DNA from: Mucilaginibacter defluvii | GTDB taxonomy: Bacteria > Bacteroidota > Bacteroidia > Sphingobacteriales > Sphingobacteriaceae | DNA: 64,000 bases | Reading direction: 5' to 3' | NCBI RefSeq assembly: GCF_039543225.1 | Contig: NZ_BAABJI010000002.1 | Span: 2,170,001 to 2,234,000 of the forward strand | Shown here: piece by piece, positions 16,577 through 27,079 of the stretch | Position numbering within the stretch: position 1 is the first letter of the stretch | Layout: each line of letters opens with the position of its first letter | Made by a program: the position numbers and the translations under genes | Notes under the pieces: model-generated | Databases searched by the model: none | What the model saw: only the letters and a program-made list of their open reading frames with translations | Told to the model about the DNA's origin: nothing

Positions 16577-17807
16577 TGAATGGAATAAGGTAACAATTGA
16601 GTCACTTGTTGATGAGAACAGAGGTATATCATATGGCATAGTCCAGCCAGGTGAATTTATTAATAGTGGAGGCATTCCTATTTTAAAAGTCAATAACTTG
16701 ACTGAAAGAAGATTTGATTTGAAAGACGTCTCTCAAGTTAAGCCTGAAATTGAAAGCAAATATTCCAGAACAAGATTACAAGGAAATGAAATACTAGTTA
16801 GTTTGGTTGGTAGTTTAGGATTTGTCTTTAAAGTAACTAACCAGCAAATCGGGTGGAATGTCGTTAGAGCAATAGGCGTCTTGCCGATAAAGGAAGGCAT
16901 CAACAGGGACTTTATTTATTGGGCTTTAAAACAGCCTCATGTACAAAAAGCATTCGATTATTATGCTACGCACACTGTTCAATCAACATTAAACTTAAAA
17001 GAATTGAGAGAAATCCAGATTTCATTACCATCTGGAAACATTCAGAATCAAATTGCTACTATTTTATCTTCGCTTGACGATAAAATCGAAAATAACCTTG
17101 CCACAAACCAAACGCTTGAAGAAATAACCTGTGCGCTCTTTAAAGAATGGTTTGTCAATTTCAACTATCCTGGCGCTGACGGCAATTTAAAACATAGCGA
17201 GGTTGGCGATATTCCCGTGAGTTGGGAAGTTGGATCGTTGTTTGACATTGCTGATCAGGTAAGGGAAAATATAAATCCGTCGAAATACCCTGAAAAAGAA
17301 TTTTATCATTACAGTTTGCCAGCATTTGATACTGACGAGTTGCCCAGCAAAGATTTGGGTAGCAATATTTTAAGCAACAAAACAGCGGTTAAAGCTTATT
17401 CTGTATTATTCTCAAAGCTTAATCCTAGAATACCAAGAATTTGGTCGATTGGGACTATAGATGAAGATTCATCAGTTTGTTCAACAGAGTTTATTGGCTT
17501 TGTTCCCAAGCGTAAGTATTATTATTCATATCTGAATTACTTATTAAAACAGCCTGAGCTAATTAGAAAATTAACAAATATCGCTACAGGCACGAGTAAT
17601 AGTCATCAGCGGATCAAACCAACAGATCTCTTTGAGTTAGAAATATTAATTCCTGATGATGAAATTTTAAAAAGTTTTGAAAAGACAGTTAGGCCAATCT
17701 TGGAAACCAGATTTCATAAAATAATTGAAAATCAACAATTAGCGGCAACTAGAAATTCTTTATTGCCAAAACTTATGTCGGGTGAAATAAAAGTAAATGG
17801 CTATTAA
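16566..17807 (+). CDS. hsdS: type I restriction-modification specificity subunit
   Basis: About 413 residues from the ATG at 16566 ([20 protein letters not shown]), which overlaps the hsdM stop by 11 bases; a TTG six bases upstream is the alternative. Two target-recognition domains (about 1-175 and 215-370) are each followed by a conserved helical spacer: [20 protein letters not shown] and [20 protein letters not shown]. Each TRD reads half of a bipartite DNA site. [11 protein letters not shown] and the closing [14 protein letters not shown] are family hallmarks. Both TRDs look intact, so an active specificity is expected; the site cannot be predicted from sequence. Confidence 0.94.
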   Translation: MSFDEWNKVTIESLVDENRGISYGIVQPGEFINSGGIPILKVNNLTERRFDLKDVSQVKPEIESKYSRTRLQGNEILVSLVGSLGFVFKVTNQQIGWNVVRAIGVLPIKEGINRDFIYWALKQPHVQKAFDYYATHTVQSTLNLKELREIQISLPSGNIQNQIATILSSLDDKIENNLATNQTLEEITCALFKEWFVNFNYPGADGNLKHSEVGDIPVSWEVGSLFDIADQVRENINPSKYPEKEFYHYSLPAFDTDELPSKDLGSNILSNKTAVKAYSVLFSKLNPRIPRIWSIGTIDEDSSVCSTEFIGFVPKRKYYYSYLNYLLKQPELIRKLTNIATGTSNSHQRIKPTDLFELEILIPDDEILKSFEKTVRPILETRFHKIIENQQLAATRNSLLPKLMSGEIKVNGY

Positions 17808-18846
17808 TGTAACTCCATATGAAGATCCGCAATTTTTACGATTTAACGAGTCGTTAGATGAGGCGGGTCAGATTGACATTGCAGGCGTGATGTTTTACCC
17901 GAGTCGCGTTCTTTTTGAAATGGAGCCGATAGGCTATGTTGAAGCTTACCAAGAATTTCAAGATATAGAATATGAGCGGTTGAAAGATATGGTTTACAAT
18001 CAGTATCCATCTTGCATAGCTTACAATTTCAGACTTTCTGAAAAAGGTGAGGGAGCATCAGACCCGGTTAGAAAACTATTGCACCTGAAAGACACTTGGG
18101 AGTCTATTGCATTTGTTCTGTATGCGATTGTTTGGGGTGAAATACGCCACAAAGGAATTGACCTTAAAGCTTCACAGATTTTGGTTGGCACAAGCTCAAC
18201 AGGTCCTATTTATAGAAACTTCCATACCGACCGCCTGATTTCTGATGCACTAAAACCCAAAATTCAAAACCTAAAAGCAGTTGTTGAATACTCCAGGGCC
18301 AATGGATTAGGTTTAAAGTGTGAAGAAATAGTGCCTAATTTGTTGGACAAACTTTTGGCTTTGCAAGACATAAGAAATGATATCTCGCATCATACTGCAC
18401 CGACAAGAGAAGAAGCTGAAGCAGAACTTTTACAAGTCATTCCACTTTTCAAAGAAATGTTGATGATGACAGAGTTTTTAGCAGAATGCAAAATTTTAAG
18501 ATTTGAAAGTTTTGCTGTAAGATGCAGATGCGAAGAATTTAACGGACACTATCTGAACAAGGAATTTGGTGATTTTGACTTTGCAAATAATCAGGCTTTT
18601 GTATTAGGTCTTGGACAAGAGCAACTTTTTATAAAATGGGATAATGAAATTTTCAGTCTTTCGCCTTTCCTACATTTTCTGAAAGACGGAGTAGGTAGAG
18701 AGACCTATTTGAGCTTTTTCAAAGGCAAAAAAGAAGGTAAATATTGGTTTGAGCCAATTACTAAACGTGATGAAATTTCATTTGATCATTTGCAAGCTCG
18801 CTTTGATGCAGAACAAGCAACGTTAATCAATTTAATTGTGCCATAA
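17797..18846 (+). CDS. HEPN-motif protein embedded in the type I restriction operon
   Basis: 349 residues, no known name. It overlaps hsdS by 11 bases and its TAA overlaps the hsdR ATG by one base, so it is translationally coupled between the two. Residues about 145-235 are helical and contain [14 protein letters not shown] (Arg193, His198, His199), the R-x4-H signature of HEPN ribonucleases and HEPN-related proteins. A less typical N-terminal region precedes it, and a beta-rich C-terminal region (about 235-349) with [15 protein letters not shown] follows. No ATPase motif is present. In EcoprrI the anticodon nuclease gene prrC, also HEPN, lies between hsdS and hsdR. A similar restriction-sensing role is an inference. 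Confidence 0.7.
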   Translation: MAINVTPYEDPQFLRFNESLDEAGQIDIAGVMFYPSRVLFEMEPIGYVEAYQEFQDIEYERLKDMVYNQYPSCIAYNFRLSEKGEGASDPVRKLLHLKDTWESIAFVLYAIVWGEIRHKGIDLKASQILVGTSSTGPIYRNFHTDRLISDALKPKIQNLKAVVEYSRANGLGLKCEEIVPNLLDKLLALQDIRNDISHHTAPTREEAEAELLQVIPLFKEMLMMTEFLAECKILRFESFAVRCRCEEFNGHYLNKEFGDFDFANNQAFVLGLGQEQLFIKWDNEIFSLSPFLHFLKDGVGRETYLSFFKGKKEGKYWFEPITKRDEISFDHLQARFDAEQATLINLIVP

Positions 18847-21800
18847 TGACCATGTTAACAGAAGAAGAAATAGAACAAATGGCTCTTCAAACTTTGCAAA
18901 AGCAAGGCTACGAGATACTAAATGGTGCAAGCATTGAGCGGGCTTACAATGAAGTGGTTTTAACCAACCGTTTGCAAGCGGCTATTGATAAAATTAATCC
19001 TGAAATTCCTGCCGATATACGAGAAGAAGCGGCAAGAAATGTGGCGAGAGTTCCTTTCACCAATTTATTGGCCAACAACGAGGCAATTCATAAACTCATG
19101 ACCGAAGGCGTTGACGTAAAAGGTAGAGATGGCGACCAAATTAAAACCTTTAAAGTTTGGTTGATTGATTTCCAGAATTGCGAAAACAACGATTTCACCG
19201 CAGTTAACCAGCTTACAATTGTTGAAAATCATGACAATAAGCGGCCGGATATTATTGTATTTGTCAATGGCTTGCCTTTAGTAGTTATAGAAATAAAAAA
19301 TGCAATCAACGAAAAAGCCGATTTAAAGGCGGCATACAATCAGCTTCAAACATATAAGCAAGCAATACCAACATTATTCAATTATAATAGCTTTTTAATA
19401 GTTACAGATGGATGGTTTGCTAAGGCGGGCACCATAACCAGCGATTATAGCAGATTTAGTGGCTGGAAAACTCCGGAGGCACAGTTTGAAAACACATTTT
19501 CCGAACCTGAAGAAAAATACCAGACAACCATCTTTCCTTCATCAAGCGGAAATGTTGAAATGGATGTGGTTTTCAGTGGAATGCTCAATAAAAAAACGCT
19601 AATAGATTTATTGCGCTACTTTATTGTCTTTGAAAAAACGAAAGACAAAACGGTAAAGAAGATAGCAGCCTATCATCAGTACTACGCTGTAAATAAAGCA
19701 ATTCAGTCAACGGTAAAAGCGTCATCACTTTCCGGAGACCAACGAGCTGGCGTGGTATGGCATACACAAGGCAGTGGTAAGAGTTTGAGTATGGTGTTTT
19801 ATGCCGGTAAAATGGTAGTAACTCCACAATTGAACAATCCTACTATAGTTGTTTTAACAGACCGTAATGACTTAGATCAGCAGTTATTTGAAACCTTCAG
19901 CAATTGCCAGCAATTAATACGGCAGACACCAGTACAGGCAGAAAGCCGCAGCCATTTACAAAGTCTGCTTTCAGTTGCGTCTGGTGGTGTGGTTTTCACA
20001 ACTATACAAAAATTCATGCCCGAAGAGAAAGGTGCAACTTATCCAAAGCTATCTGACCGAAGAAATATCGTGGTAATTGCAGATGAAGCGCATCGAAGTC
20101 AGTATGATTTTATAGACGGTTATGCCAGGCATATGCGCGATGCTTTACCTAATGCTTCTTTTATTGGCTTCACCGGAACACCTATTGAAAGTGAAGACAA
20201 AAATACTAAAGCAATTTTTGGCGAATATGTAGACATATATGATATACAACAAGCGGTTGAAGATGGTGCAACTGTAAGAATTTTTTATGAAAGTCGTTTA
20301 GCAAAAATCGAACTGGCCCCTGAAGAGCAAGAGGTTATAGACCAAAGAATAGAAGAAGTAACTGAAGAAGATGAGCTTACAGAAAGGCAGCAGCGGTTTG
20401 CCAAGTGGACACAACAAGAAGCTATTGTTGGTAGCGATAAACGGCTAAAGCAAGTTGCTGCCGACTTAGTAAAACACTTTGAACAACGTTGTGAAGCTTT
20501 TGATGGTAAGGGAATGATTGTTAACATGAGCCGCAGAATTTGTGTGGCTTTGCATGATGAAATTGTTAAAATCCGTCCAGAGTGGTACAGCGGCGATGAT
20601 GACAAAGGTGTTATCAAGGTGATAATGACAGGTTCTTCATCTGACCCATTGGATTGGCAGGAACATATACGAAACAAGCCAAGAAGAAAAGCCATTGGGG
20701 ATAGATTGCGAGACTCGAGCGATCCGTTAAAACTTGTATTGGTTCGTGATATGTGGTTAACGGGGTTCGACGCACCTTGTTTACATACTTTGTATGTAGA
20801 TAAACCTATGACCGGCCATAACCTTATGCAGGCTATTGCAAGGGTGAATCGGGTTTTTAAAGACAAAGAAGGTGGACTAATTGTCGACTATTTAGGAATT
20901 GCGCAGGACCTAAAAAGAGCACTAAACATTTATACGTCAAGTGGTGGCAAAGGAAAAATTGAGTTCGACCAGGAAGAAGCAGTGGCGAAGATGGAGGAAC
21001 TATATGGAGTTGTGGTAGACTTGTTTCATGGCTTCGAATACAAACATTTCTTCGATTTACAACCAAGAGAAAAACTAACCTTCTTGTTAGATGCCACCGA
21101 CTTTATTTTAAAATTGGATAAAGGACAAGAACGGTTCAGCACGAATGTATCAAACCTTTCTAAAGCATTTGCTATATCCGTACCACATCCCAAAGCTCTG
21201 GCCATAAGAGACGATTTGAGCTTTTTTCAGGCGATTAAAGCAAGAATTTCTAAGCTAAGGGAAAGTAGTAAAAGGAGAAGTGACGAGGAAGTCGAGACTG
21301 CTATAAGGCAAATAATTTCAGACGCTTTAATATCAACTGAAGTAGTTGACATCTTCCAAGCTGCCGGATTACAAAATCCTGAAATATCCGGGCTTAACAT
21401 TCTTTCTGACGAATTTATGGCTGAAGTGAAGGACATGCCTCGAAAGAACCTCGCTTTAGAACTGTTGAAACGTCTGCTGAACGATGAAATTAAATCACGA
21501 TCTAAAAAAAATATTATTCAGAGTAAAAAGTTTTCAGAAATGCTTGCTGACGCGATAAAACGCTATCAAAATAATGCTCTCACAGCAGCTGAAATCATTG
21601 ATGAACTTATTCGACTTGCCAAGCAAATTAAAGAAGCTGATAAGAGAGGTGAAAGTTTAAATCTGGATTTTAGAGAACTGGCATTTTATGACGCTTTGGA
21701 AGTCAGTGATAGTGCTGTACAAATTTTAGGTGATGAGGTTTTAAAATCTATTGCACGCGAATTAGTCGCCAGTGTAAAAAGCTCTGTTACAATTGATTGG

Positions 21801-21953
21801 GAAAAGAAAGAAAGTGTTCAAGCCAAGATGCGTGTTATGATAAAACGGATTTTAAAAAAATACGGATACCCTCCAGAAAAGCAAGAGCAAGCAATTAAAA
21901 CAATTTTGGAACAAGCAAAACTTATTGGCGACGCCCTTTCCAATGTGAATTAA
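18846..21953 (+). CDS. hsdR: type I restriction endonuclease R subunit (ATP-dependent translocase/nuclease)
   Basis: 1035 residues, normal for HsdR. It translocates unmethylated DNA and cuts it. The N-terminal nuclease domain holds [20 protein letters not shown] with catalytic Asp135, Glu149 and Lys151. The motor follows: [13 protein letters not shown] (Walker A, near 310), ADEAHRSQY (Walker B, near 413), GFTGTPIE (motif III), [17 protein letters not shown] and AIARVNR (motifs V and VI). The C-terminal ~300 residues are the helical domain that docks to HsdM/HsdS. The ATG at 18846 shares its A with the preceding stop; a second ATG is six bases later. Intact. Confidence 0.96.
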   Translation: MTMLTEEEIEQMALQTLQKQGYEILNGASIERAYNEVVLTNRLQAAIDKINPEIPADIREEAARNVARVPFTNLLANNEAIHKLMTEGVDVKGRDGDQIKTFKVWLIDFQNCENNDFTAVNQLTIVENHDNKRPDIIVFVNGLPLVVIEIKNAINEKADLKAAYNQLQTYKQAIPTLFNYNSFLIVTDGWFAKAGTITSDYSRFSGWKTPEAQFENTFSEPEEKYQTTIFPSSSGNVEMDVVFSGMLNKKTLIDLLRYFIVFEKTKDKTVKKIAAYHQYYAVNKAIQSTVKASSLSGDQRAGVVWHTQGSGKSLSMVFYAGKMVVTPQLNNPTIVVLTDRNDLDQQLFETFSNCQQLIRQTPVQAESRSHLQSLLSVASGGVVFTTIQKFMPEEKGATYPKLSDRRNIVVIADEAHRSQYDFIDGYARHMRDALPNASFIGFTGTPIESEDKNTKAIFGEYVDIYDIQQAVEDGATVRIFYESRLAKIELAPEEQEVIDQRIEEVTEEDELTERQQRFAKWTQQEAIVGSDKRLKQVAADLVKHFEQRCEAFDGKGMIVNMSRRICVALHDEIVKIRPEWYSGDDDKGVIKVIMTGSSSDPLDWQEHIRNKPRRKAIGDRLRDSSDPLKLVLVRDMWLTGFDAPCLHTLYVDKPMTGHNLMQAIARVNRVFKDKEGGLIVDYLGIAQDLKRALNIYTSSGGKGKIEFDQEEAVAKMEELYGVVVDLFHGFEYKHFFDLQPREKLTFLLDATDFILKLDKGQERFSTNVSNLSKAFAISVPHPKALAIRDDLSFFQAIKARISKLRESSKRRSDEEVETAIRQIISDALISTEVVDIFQAAGLQNPEISGLNILSDEFMAEVKDMPRKNLALELLKRLLNDEIKSRSKKNIIQSKKFSEMLADAIKRYQNNALTAAEIIDELIRLAKQIKEADKRGESLNLDFRELAFYDALEVSDSAVQILGDEVLKSIARELVASVKSSVTIDWEKKESVQAKMRVMIKRILKKYGYPPEKQEQAIKTILEQAKLIGDALSNVN

Positions 21954-22022
21954 AATGCTTATTAGATAATTAAAAGTATCGAAACCCAAACGGCAGACAA
22001 CGAATTATTCACTAAACTCGTT

Positions 22023-23930
22023 TTAACGAAACAACGCATTGGGGTCAAAATATTTTTTGACTGCATTGAAAAGCTTTAACGATTCTTTTTTTGCAATCTG
22101 ATATTTTGATTTTAGCTCGTCCTGAAAATCTTTTTGCTGTGTTAGCTTTACAACTTGAGCGAACTCCTCCAGACTAAGCTTGTAATGATTAGCTACCTGT
22201 AGATTAAAAAACCCGACCAAGCTATCCTCTAGTCCCGCTTGATCAGGAATTACTAATACCGGGTCAGCAACTTCAACCACCTTTATCGTGTCGCTAACAG
22301 AAGGTTTAGTGTTAACCACAGTTAAAATAAATTGTCTTAAATATTGATCTATCTGTTCTTGCAATTCGAGATTTTGTGAGCTAAAAATATCTGCCGTGTA
22401 ATTTCGGCTAATATTAGCGAACCCGTTATAGGCGCCCCAGAAAGTATATGCCATCCAGCGCTCTTCAACTGACTTACTCATCAGAAAGTCATCCAGCTTT
22501 TCCAGGCTATCCGGGTTAAAAGTGAATGCTACAAAATTTTTCATTATAAGGTTTGATGCTTTCTCCAAAGAATAGACATCTATCCTGTTCTCAAGATATT
22601 GGTACAATAAAGTCTCCTTACCGCCCTTCGTGTAGCTACTCCCTACCTCTTCCACGATCTTCAAGATCATCTCTTTTCTTGCTGGACCTTTATTAGACTT
22701 GGCGAATTTTAAGATGGCATTGATGATGAAAGTAAATTCATTGTCCGGCGTGGCGTTTAGATAGCTCTGGCTCATATTGAATGTAACTTTATTTTCAACG
22801 ATGTCATAAGAAATGCTGGTCAGGTCCAACCTAAGATCATAAGTTCGTGCAGATAATTGTTCCTGATGGGTATCAGCCGTATTTTTCAGCAATAGCTTGA
22901 TCCGATTGTTGATTTCATCAGCGCTGTGAACAGATCTCGTGGCTGACTGGAAAACATCAATGAACTGCTGAATATTCCGTCTTAGCTCTATAAAGTGCCC
23001 CACGCTAGAACGACGGTTAAGTAGATAGTCATCAAGAATGGTTTTATAGTTTGAACTGCCCAACAGTTCATCGTTGCTGATGACGATATCAAGGTAATGA
23101 TTTACATCTTTTGCAGTTTTTAACCTTGAAAGTTTACTTAATAGATATTCAACTAGCAAATCCTCGTCAACATCGCTGCCATACTGGAACTGGTCGTGTT
23201 CTATTTCCGCTATGTTTACCGCCCTAAATAGTTTTTCAATATATAGATGAATTTCTCCTTTGCCTTTGACGGTTTGCTGACTATCGATACGGCTTTTCAA
23301 CTCGGCAAAAGCATTGGTTATCTCCTGAAAGCGCATTTTTAGACCCCTCTCTTTTTTTCGGTCGTTCGCGATATGACCGATCACTAAGCCATAAATAAAG
23401 CCTTTAAAATGATTGAACCGTTTATCCAAGATGATCTTTAAGGAGGCATCCTCATCTGTTCTGACCACACCAGGTAGGACAGGCGGAAAGACGCGGCAGT
23501 CGGCATTGCTAATGATCTCAAATGAAGCAATATATTTCTCGGCAACTTTCGTTGGAAGAGAGGTGTTCGCTTTTAATATCGCCATTCTGATGTCCTTTGC
23601 CGAAAAGAATAAAATACTAGCTAACCCTTTGTCTAAATATATCGTATTATAATAAGCAAAAACACCTTCAGCAATGAACACAAGCTCAGCCGGGTTGAGC
23701 GCGCCTTCCGCTATCTTTAAAATGAATTTAGCGTTGTTCGGATCCTCGTAAGCCGGCGGTTTGCTAAAAAGCAAAATTGCCTCGTCGTTATTCACGGCCG
23801 GCAAGACAGGAAAATAGTCGAACCCGAATGCTCTCTTTGCATAGTAACTGGCAGGCGAAACCGATTCACTTGAAAATATATTTTCAAAAGCGAAATCTCT
23901 GGTCGATAACGGGTAATAATAATGTGCCAT
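22023..23930 (-). CDS. large protein of unknown family, partner of an SF1 helicase
   Basis: 635 residues, mainly helical by composition, one cysteine, no membrane segment and no signal peptide. The N-terminal ~230 residues (starting MAHYYYPLSTRDFAFENIFS) contain mixed alpha/beta sequence with a conserved-looking FGFDYFPVLPAVNNDEAILLF; the remaining ~400 residues are charged helices (for example LSKLSRLKTAKDVNHYLDIV). I do not recognise it. It starts 2 bases after the helicase stop, so the two are translationally coupled, and it is the last gene of an XRE-ImmA-helicase operon. The layout suggests an effector or nuclease-like partner of the helicase; no catalytic motif was found. Confidence 0.6.
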   Translation of the reverse strand: MAHYYYPLSTRDFAFENIFSSESVSPASYYAKRAFGFDYFPVLPAVNNDEAILLFSKPPAYEDPNNAKFILKIAEGALNPAELVFIAEGVFAYYNTIYLDKGLASILFFSAKDIRMAILKANTSLPTKVAEKYIASFEIISNADCRVFPPVLPGVVRTDEDASLKIILDKRFNHFKGFIYGLVIGHIANDRKKERGLKMRFQEITNAFAELKSRIDSQQTVKGKGEIHLYIEKLFRAVNIAEIEHDQFQYGSDVDEDLLVEYLLSKLSRLKTAKDVNHYLDIVISNDELLGSSNYKTILDDYLLNRRSSVGHFIELRRNIQQFIDVFQSATRSVHSADEINNRIKLLLKNTADTHQEQLSARTYDLRLDLTSISYDIVENKVTFNMSQSYLNATPDNEFTFIINAILKFAKSNKGPARKEMILKIVEEVGSSYTKGGKETLLYQYLENRIDVYSLEKASNLIMKNFVAFTFNPDSLEKLDDFLMSKSVEERWMAYTFWGAYNGFANISRNYTADIFSSQNLELQEQIDQYLRQFILTVVNTKPSVSDTIKVVEVADPVLVIPDQAGLEDSLVGFFNLQVANHYKLSLEEFAQVVKLTQQKDFQDELKSKYQIAKKESLKLFNAVKKYFDPNALFR

Positions 23931-23931
23931 A

Positions 23932-25014
23932 TTACTGATATTTTGATGGTGATAACCCGTCGAAGAACGGTGTTATTCCGTCTGAATGGGTGATATATAA
24001 ATTCCTGTAACTGCGTGTCAACCCGACGAACAAAGCGGCTTGGTAGCGTTCGATGAACCAATCATCATGTCCCGGATAATCACAGAACGGGATAAACACC
24101 GTTTCGAACTGTAGGCCCTTAGAGGCGTGGTAGGTCAACAATTTAGGGAGGTTGGACTCAAAATCGATCTCTAATCCATTTTCGCCATAAGAACTCACTT
24201 TATATTCATGCGCAAAGCCTTTTTCATCGAAATACCCGTTTACATCTGGTATGTTTCGGTGATAATTATTTTTGGGCGCCTTACCCCGATGCGTAAACGG
24301 AACAAGGATCGCTACATCCGTATAGTTGCGTGTCTTGATCTCATTCATAATGTAATCAAGTTCTTTTTTCCAGTCGACAAATTTCTTCAACCTCGGTTTA
24401 TCCATGCCGGTTTTGACACATTTCGCTTCTAGGGTTTTGTCTGCTGATATATGTTCAGCGAGCGCGGCAATTGTATTAGGTAGACGATAGTTTTTCAGTA
24501 ACTCGAAATGATCTAATTTAAGATGGTCAGCGATTTGCTCTATGGTAAGCGTACTTTCGTAAACTTCTGTTTCCTTATTCTTTTTCTCTTTGTAAAGCTG
24601 CTGCTCACTATCTCCGTAAAGCATGATGGATTTCATACTGGCATTAGATAGCTCATCGATTTCGCTTTGTGTAAAATCCTGCGCCTCATCTACGATGATG
24701 TAATCGACATCTGCGCCATCCCATTTATCAAAGTGTATTATCTGGTGTATCGGTATTTTAAGTTCAATGATCCCAGACCGCAAAAATCCTTTCAACGCCT
24801 TGGTATAAACCACCAGGGTGAAGCTTGCAGGATCGTCCTCGTCCTCTGCAAGCGACTCAATATAGATGTCCAATGCCCGGTATAACGCCAGCAGTGTTTT
24901 TCCACTTCCTGGACAACCCTTAATCACATAGCTTTCATTAATACTCAATCCACGGATCTTTCGTTGGAATTCATCTAATTCACTGGGGTCGATCAACCAT
25001 TTTTCTCGTGGCAT
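23932..25014 (-). CDS. compact superfamily 1 (UvrD/Rep-like) DNA helicase
   Basis: 360 residues, much shorter than UvrD (about 720). All core motifs are visible: VIKGCPGSGKTLLALYRAL (motif I), VDYIIVDEAQDFTQSE (II), MLYGDSEQQLY (III), NYRLP (IV region), LLTYHASKGLQFETVFIPF (V) and LFVGLTRSYRNLYITH (VI). It lacks the 1B/2B insertions of true UvrD and so belongs with the small UvrD-like ATPases common in defence systems. It starts 21 bases after the ImmA-like gene and is coupled to the 635-residue gene. Expected role: ATP-driven DNA unwinding or nucleic-acid sensing within a conflict system. Confidence 0.85.
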   Translation of the reverse strand: MPREKWLIDPSELDEFQRKIRGLSINESYVIKGCPGSGKTLLALYRALDIYIESLAEDEDDPASFTLVVYTKALKGFLRSGIIELKIPIHQIIHFDKWDGADVDYIIVDEAQDFTQSEIDELSNASMKSIMLYGDSEQQLYKEKKNKETEVYESTLTIEQIADHLKLDHFELLKNYRLPNTIAALAEHISADKTLEAKCVKTGMDKPRLKKFVDWKKELDYIMNEIKTRNYTDVAILVPFTHRGKAPKNNYHRNIPDVNGYFDEKGFAHEYKVSSYGENGLEIDFESNLPKLLTYHASKGLQFETVFIPFCDYPGHDDWFIERYQAALFVGLTRSYRNLYITHSDGITPFFDGLSPSKYQ

Positions 25015-25035
25015 GCGTAACGTTATAATTGAGCG

Positions 25036-25557
25036 TCAAATCAGTCCAAGGCTTGAGATCCTGATAGCCATAGCAGTGGTACTAACATCAAATTTTCTTG
25101 CCAGTGCTTCTATAGCATCGCCACTGGCCAGGTCAAGCTTTGCTTTCTCCACTTCTTTTCTCAACAAATTGCTTGGCATAAGTAGCGCGGAGGCAAAAAC
25201 ATTCGCTTCTTGCTCCATCTGCTGCTTTTCAGGTGTATCACCAGAACTAACACTTCGGTAAATCATCTGTTTGTCGACGAACAGGTCACTTTTGTCCCGG
25301 TGAAGATCAAAGTGCCCGATCTCGTGAGCGATAGTATATCTGATGCGAACGGGTGCTTCGGTAGGATTTATACCAATGGTACCAACGCCTTCTTGTATGG
25401 CGAGCAAACCTGAGACCCCATCGCCTAGATCATATTCCATGACGTTAAGGCCAAGCGACTTCGCAATAGCTTTCACGTCAATGGGTAGTTTGAGTTCGGG
25501 CAGTGACTTGAGTATGGCATTTACCCGGCTGTTTATTAATTTGATGTTTACTGACAT
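25036..25557 (-). CDS. ImmA/IrrE family metallo-endopeptidase
   Basis: 173 residues. The zinc-protease motif is TIAHEIGHFDLHRD (HExxH plus a downstream His), with a third ligand candidate in QEANVFASALLMP. In phages and ICEs (ImmA of ICEBs1) and in Deinococcus (IrrE) such proteases cleave a cognate XRE repressor when activated by a stress signal. Here it lies 4 bases downstream of an XRE gene and upstream of a helicase, so it is the probable anti-repressor that switches on the operon. The start MSVNIKLINSRVNAIL fits family length. Confidence 0.93.
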   Translation of the reverse strand: MSVNIKLINSRVNAILKSLPELKLPIDVKAIAKSLGLNVMEYDLGDGVSGLLAIQEGVGTIGINPTEAPVRIRYTIAHEIGHFDLHRDKSDLFVDKQMIYRSVSSGDTPEKQQMEQEANVFASALLMPSNLLRKEVEKAKLDLASGDAIEALARKFDVSTTAMAIRISSLGLI

Positions 25558-25561
25558 AACT

Positions 25562-25918
25562 TTACTTGTTTAATAACGACAGAAAGTCTAACACAGCATT
25601 TTTGTCTTTGTGATCAAATTCATTAGGGTCAAGCTCCGATTGTACTTTTTCTTTCAACTGTTCATTAGTAGTTGTGTTTTTATCAACTTTTAATGTTACA
25701 GGGATAAGTTTGATGTATTCGATATTTAACATGGCCGCTATTTGAAGAATTTGATACACTGATGGCCTGTGTCTGCCTTTCTCCAAATTAATAATGGACG
25801 ACCTTGTAAGATTAAGATATTCAGCAAGTTCTTCTTGGCTAATGCGCTGGCGCAATCTTTCAACCTTAATTTTCTCACCTAACTCATTGTAGAAATCCTC
25901 TATACTCGGCAGCTCCAT
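25562..25918 (-). CDS. XRE-family repressor paired with ImmA-like protease
   Basis: 118 residues from the ATG at 25916-25918 (MELPSIEDFYNELGEKIKVE); a longer frame to 25954 adds 12 hydrophobic residues and would run into the promoter box. The HTH RLRQRISQEELAEYLNLTRSSIINLEKG is a standard XRE/Cro domain. The C-terminal ~50 residues (KVDKNTTTNEQLKEKVQSEL) are probably the protease-sensitive or dimerising part. It is the first gene of the four-gene operon and is expected to repress its own promoter. Confidence 0.88.
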   Translation of the reverse strand: MELPSIEDFYNELGEKIKVERLRQRISQEELAEYLNLTRSSIINLEKGRHRPSVYQILQIAAMLNIEYIKLIPVTLKVDKNTTTNEQLKEKVQSELDPNEFDHKDKNAVLDFLSLLNK

Positions 25919-25933
25919 TACTAAAATTATTAG

Positions 25934-25941
25934 CAAATGTA
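25934..25941 (-). promoter_or_regulatory. Bacteroidota-type -7 box upstream of the XRE gene
   Basis: On the minus strand 25941-25934 reads TACATTTG, matching the TAnnTTTG consensus. It places the transcript start about 7 bases further on, near 25927, and so about 10 bases before the chosen ATG. No convincing -33 TTTG at the usual distance is seen. Confidence 0.5.
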
Positions 25942-26340
25942 AATAATTAGACAAAGATAAAAAATGTTTATGATACTTTACATCATATTTTTATAAAACT
26001 TAGCAAAATTTAACATTTTGTTTTATAAAACTATACAAAAAAATTAATTACGTTAAAACCTTGCATTTTGAAAATATGGAGTTATATTTGTCCCGGAGGA
26101 AAGGATATAAAAAAACCAGGCAGAAACTACCTGGCATGTAAATTCAAAAAAGACCAATAGCCTTAAAAGCTTCTTGGCTCCTAAGTAAGTACAGATTGTG
26201 GTGATCAAACTTACTTTCTTTTTTGCAATTCTGCAAGCTCTCGATAGGTTCTAAACCAAAATTTAAGGCGTTTAAGCCGTTTTTCTGGGCCTGAAAGGTT
26301 GAACTTTAAATAAAAACGATTTAAAAAAGCTGATTTACTA

Positions 26341-26381
26341 CCGGATACGATCCGGCGTGCTGCCGAAATGATAAGCAGCAC
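26341..26381. promoter_or_regulatory. two adjacent hairpins upstream of the ubiquitin-like operon
   Basis: CCGGAT-ACG-ATCCGG (26341-26355) is followed by GTGCTGC (26357-26363) pairing with GCAGCAC (26375-26381), 35 bases before the first ORF of the operon. After the second hairpin comes CTTAAAATTTTT, so it could be an intrinsic terminator insulating the operon, an attenuator, or an operator pair. The whole gap 25942-26416 has no gene; an additional weak hairpin CCAGG...CCTGG is near 26117. Confidence 0.45.
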
Positions 26382-26416
26382 CTTAAAATTTTTGGTATTA
26401 CAAATTTAGAAACAAG

Positions 26417-27079
26417 ATGAAAAAAAATAAAGAAGCCTTGGTGTTCTATATAGACAACAAGCGATTTGAAACTTTTGAACAATTTATGACCGGTGCCGCT
26501 TTGAAAAAGCTGGCAGGGATTCCGTTACACATTAAAATGTACCTCGCTGTACAAGAGGGATATGAGCCCGACCTAATCAAGAATGACGAACAGGTCGACC
26601 TGGCGCGCACAGATGTTGAGCACTTTTACGTTGAAGATAAACTAAAATTCACTATTAACGGTGAGCCGTTCTTCTCATATGAGCAGTACATCTCTGCAGA
26701 GAAAATCAGAGAGCTTGGTAAGGTACCGGGAACCGATGAATTGTTTTTAAAAGTGCCCGAACCTTATGAGGACGAGTTGATTGTTGATGGCAGACAGGTC
26801 GACCTTGCGCTGCCGGGCAAAGAGCATTTCATCTCCAAACCGTTCAGTGTCGTTATTTTAGTTAATACACGCCGCAAGCCATGGGCGAAAAGAACAGTCA
26901 CTTTTGAAGAAGTGGTTATTTTAGCCTTTGGTAGTTATGACCCGAATCCGCAGAAGGTTTATACCGTAAACTATAGCGGCGGGCCAGAACCAAAACCCGA
27001 AGGCTCTATGGTGAAGGGATCAGTTGTACTCGTTAAAGATAAGATGAATTTCGATGTCTCTGCAACTAATCAATCATAG
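26417..27079 (+). CDS. multi-ubiquitin domain protein (three ubiquitin-like repeats)
   Basis: 220 residues containing three ubiquitin-like repeats at about 8-72, 76-140 and 143-217. Repeats 1 and 2 both end in a QVDLA...EHF block (DEQVDLARTDVEHFYV and GRQVDLALPGKEHFIS). Repeat 3 has the Multi_ubiq (PF14452-type) pattern VYTVNYSGGPEPKPEGSMV and ends FDVSATNQS. The protein does not finish with glycine, unlike ubiquitin. By family knowledge these proteins travel with E1-like enzymes in prokaryotic ubiquitin-like conjugation operons. It overlaps the E1 gene by 26 bases, so production of the two is linked. It is probably a modifier or a scaffold; its target is unknown. Confidence 0.88.
   Translation: MKKNKEALVFYIDNKRFETFEQFMTGAALKKLAGIPLHIKMYLAVQEGYEPDLIKNDEQVDLARTDVEHFYVEDKLKFTINGEPFFSYEQYISAEKIRELGKVPGTDELFLKVPEPYEDELIVDGRQVDLALPGKEHFISKPFSVVILVNTRRKPWAKRTVTFEEVVILAFGSYDPNPQKVYTVNYSGGPEPKPEGSMVKGSVVLVKDKMNFDVSATNQS

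Noticed and set aside
20285..20866. 193-codon minus-strand open frame inside hsdR
   Set aside because: Serine/leucine-rich antisense product of a highly conserved gene; no start signal.
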